Source of the DNA: Juglans regia
Taxonomy: Eukaryota; Streptophyta; Magnoliopsida; Fagales; Juglandaceae
DNA: 64,000 nt
Reading direction: 5' to 3'
Assembly: GCF_001411555.2 (NCBI RefSeq)
Contig: NC_049908.1
Location: 29,533,964 to 29,597,963, forward strand
Positions 61,152 through 64,000 of the stretch are shown one piece after another. The notes beneath the pieces were generated by a model that was not told the DNA's origin, did no database searches, and worked only from the letters and a program-made list of their open reading frames with translations. Position 1 is the stretch's first letter. Every line of letters begins with the position of its first letter. Made by a program: the position numbers and the translations under genes.

Positions 61152-64000
61152 ATAAGATAGTAATATAAAACCAATAGCTCAAACTCTTTTTTTCTTTATT
61201 TGCTAGGCCTAAAATACTTTAATTCAATTCAGAAGGGTATTTGGTACAAACATGGTGAAGAAAATAAAAATTTATTGAAAGGACTCGTGTACATTATTTG
61301 GCCAAAGAAATAATGTACAAATTGACTTAGACAGAGTAAACTGTCTGGTATGGATGCATATATCACTCTCATTCCATCCTCTAACACCAAAGAAATTAGA
61401 AATATGCCTTCAAAACAATATCTAAAATTAAAGAGTAGGCGTCCACCCAATGCAATCACACAGATACTGAATATAAACTGTCAGATTAGAGAATTATCAC
61501 TTTTTTGCAAAAGAAAAGAATAGTTGCAGTTTTAGGAATGATTCTGTGCTATGTAATGGTCTCTCCTCAAAGATTGCACAAGACAGAAGAGTGAGAATTA
61601 TCAGTTCTAAGCATAGGTAAGTACTAAAAATCGGGATGAAATTGCTTCAAACAGAGAATTTTCTGCCGAGTGAACTTACAGGTAAAGTTCAAGAGAAAAG
61701 CAACTATACATTTCTAGTGGATAAATCCTCCTATAGATTGGTATGACCGATCACAGATGGCTCTCTAACCAGCAATAAAGGAGGTTAGGGTGATGCTTTG
61801 AGAGGGCAGCTGCTCTTGCTTTTGCTGCTGTATGAGTCTAGAATTGTCTTACAACATCAATTGGGAGCGACTGACAGTAAATTAATCTTTTAATAGCTTG
61901 GAGGGTTGTAAGAAGAATGGGGACATGCCACTGACTCCATGAATATGGCCATATTTTGAATGAGCAGCACAGTGCCATGAAAAAAATCTTTGTAGAGGAG
62001 ATTTTCAGCTTGCTTGGTCACTTTGTAATCACTGATGTTACCATCAGTCAGAGAAGTCATAATCTAGGCTGCATTGCTAATAAATGGTATCATCTATATA
62101 TAGAAATTGTCTTAAAAGAGATTCAAACTATCTTTATATTATCTGCGTGGGATATTGTTCTATGTACCCTTTCGATTAGTTTGCCAAAACAGCTAGTGAA
62201 AAGGAAATAATGATAATAACAATACTATCCTCTAGAGACCTCATCACTTTATCTTCTAATCACATGGTGCCAATTAGACTAGAACCCAGACTGCTATAAT
62301 TACCTCCTCTGTGTGCTACTCTCAGGCAGAAGGCTGAAAACCATATGTCCCAACAACCCTACAAAGAACCACTATATGATGATTACCAACAAAGTTTACT
62401 CTGTCAGTGCAGAAACACAGTAGGAATTGTTTGTTCAAGCGATCATTGAAATTGGGATTGAGTGAAAAGTTAAGAGTCGAAGACTCCCCGCTGTTCCAAT
62501 TACTAAAGAAACCTTATGATTTGACAACTCCCAAACAAATTTAAGGCACAGTTTGTTACCTATTCTAGAGTTGTGCTAATGCTCACCAAACTTTATTACA
62601 GCGAGATTTGCGATTGAATCACAAATCTCGCTTCCTTTCTTCAGTATTTGTAATTAGAAATTTCAATAAGATAAAGGTACTTCTCAAAAAAATTCCAAAA
62701 ATGCTAATTCAAAACCATATATCATATGGTGCCCATTTCAACAAAAACACAATTGTGAACTACTTATTGCAACCATGCTTTTTGGTGAAATCAAATTAAA
62801 CTGATGAAGTCCCAGCTGATGACGTAGGAACAGAAACTAAGTATACATCTCGAGATTTTCAAATCATTCAAACACTGGAATAAAATTTCCACACTTTTAT
62901 GTGAAATGCCACATTGGGCACATTTCATTTGTAAACACTCCATGGCTTCCAGTAAACCATAAAATCTCTTCCTGCTACTTATGCAGCCAAGTATACCACT
63001 TCATGGAGTATCAATTAAATTTCTACAATTAGATCTTTAAACAGACGTACCATTTGAAAGCTTGTAAAACTTATTTTGCAAGTAATCAAGAATTGCGTTG
63101 AAGAACACAAAAGGCATAGTCCGCATATGAGAGCTCATAACATTTGTGCACAAGAATGTAATAGTTCTTTTAAATCTTTATATGTTTGAAAGGGAAATGA
63201 TTTGTACAGTTCTAGGGTGTGCAAACCCCACACACCTCCCTTTGAACAATGTAGGCAAATAGGCACTATTTATTTTCCAAATGAGTGTGCGAGGCTTAAT
63301 CGTCCTAAGACTGTATCTAGCAATACTTATGTTGAAATTGCCTAATTAAACACCACCCTGCACCAGTTTAGTCTGCTCTAGCCAGTTTAGTCCTAAGGTG
63401 TTACCAATGCGCTCTCTCTCTCTCTCTTTGAAAATAGCATATATTGTCTATTTGATCTATGAAAAAATCTGCATTGTGGGTTTTTTCTATATTCTTTTGT
63501 CTTGTCTTTTACCTTCTGCTCACATGATGTTTAATATTACCTCGAAATTTTGTGCAGGTATTATTGGTCTGCAAGGATGAATTGCTGCTCCCAAAACCGT
63601 TCATCTAGTGTGTAGCATTATCTCCTGCAAGTAGGCTTGTGAAGGACTTCCTGAGTTCTCTTCTAAATAAATGACAAACCTTTGCGTTGGGTCTGTATTT
63701 GTGATCTAAAATTGGGTGCTTGTGCTTTGTTTCCTTTTCATGTAATGACGACCTCTTTCTTATCAGTATTACATAATGTTGAACAAATGTTCATTCGCCT
63801 TAATTTTAATGGGTCTTCTTTCTTCCATCAGGTTTAAATTGCCCCTTTTCATCTCTGTTCCTGATGATAATACGAAAACGTTACGAATAATTGTGATTGT
63901 ATATGGTTTAACATACTATAATAACATTCGTTGTATAATACTGCAGCCATCCTGTGATGTGGCAAACTTCCACTGAGGGCAAATCTTTTTTTATTATTAT
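61152..64000. repeat. Segmental duplication, right copy (runs off the window)
   Basis: Collinear with 1431-1882 plus 9548-11776. It retains the unoccupied copia target (caactatacatttctag at about 61700). Local differences: an extra 60-odd bases at 61236-61300 and at 63345-63405, and a short substitution at 62617-62636. The frames at 61229-61459, 61956-62210 and 62608-62799 belong to this duplicated non-coding DNA. Confidence 0.95.
63558..63580 (+). pseudogene. Cu/Zn superoxide dismutase last exon (right duplicate)
   Basis: A TGTGCAG acceptor followed by (G)IIGLQG and TGA, as at 11333. It lies on the same strand as the SOD exons that end at 51204, but 12.35 kb further on and beyond the inverted NHX pseudogene. 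AATAAA at 63666-63671 is a candidate polyadenylation signal. Confidence 0.8.

Noticed and set aside
61956..62210. 84-codon frame conserved in both duplicate copies (also 9857-10057)
   Set aside because: Conservation is explained by recent duplication; no family, and its start differs between the copies.

Overview
This is plant nuclear DNA: AT-rich, intron-bearing and dense in LTR retrotransposons. The gene content (a CC-NBS-LRR gene of the At4g27190-like type, a vacuolar Na+/H+ exchanger, a Cu/Zn superoxide dismutase) and the abundant short AT-rich MITE-like repeats fit a woody eudicot. A Fagales tree such as walnut, hickory or oak is my guess, and that is inference only. I found no prokaryotic, organellar or viral replicon, no rRNA or tRNA gene and no CRISPR array.

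Layout. 1-1430: end of a minus-strand LTR element with a GC-rich palindromic minisatellite and one LTR. 1431-11776: left copy of a segmental duplication carrying the last exon and 3'UTR of a Cu/Zn-SOD gene. This copy is split by a degenerate Ty1/copia element (1883-9547), which itself holds a 2.6-kb solo LTR (6355-8995). 11777-16980: mostly gene-poor, with MITE-like repeats and a possible 5'UTR exon. 16980-17560: a broken LRR remnant. 18374-26392 (minus): one apparently intact CC-NBS-LRR gene of six phase-0 exons (1556 codons before the stop). 26700-30039: six head-to-tail ~556-bp repeats directly upstream of it. 30040-43120: repeat-rich DNA with a four-copy repeat family, a 1.2-kb direct duplication, a non-autonomous hAT element with 8-bp target duplication, and a FAR1/FHY3-like exon fragment. 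43125-51204 (plus): a frameshifted Cu/Zn-SOD gene with a dead Ty3/gypsy chromovirus in its 5' intron. 51885-61120 (minus): an NHX antiporter pseudogene, one exon of which is cut by a young Ty3/gypsy chromovirus with a single open Gag-Pol frame (52976-58545). 61152-64000: right copy of the duplication, again ending with the SOD last exon.

How it fits together. The SOD body (exons to 51204) and its last exon (63558) lie on the same strand but are separated by an inverted NHX copy that lacks its N-terminal exons. This suggests an inversion or insertion broke the SOD gene, after which (or together with which) the block was duplicated and hit by retrotransposons. The only gene that looks functional is the NBS-LRR. 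Because the two duplicate copies preserve an empty site for the copia element, relative ages of several events can be read directly. I did not find a new kind of biological system; the most unusual features are the interleaved SOD/NHX wreck and the 556-bp array in the resistance-gene upstream region.
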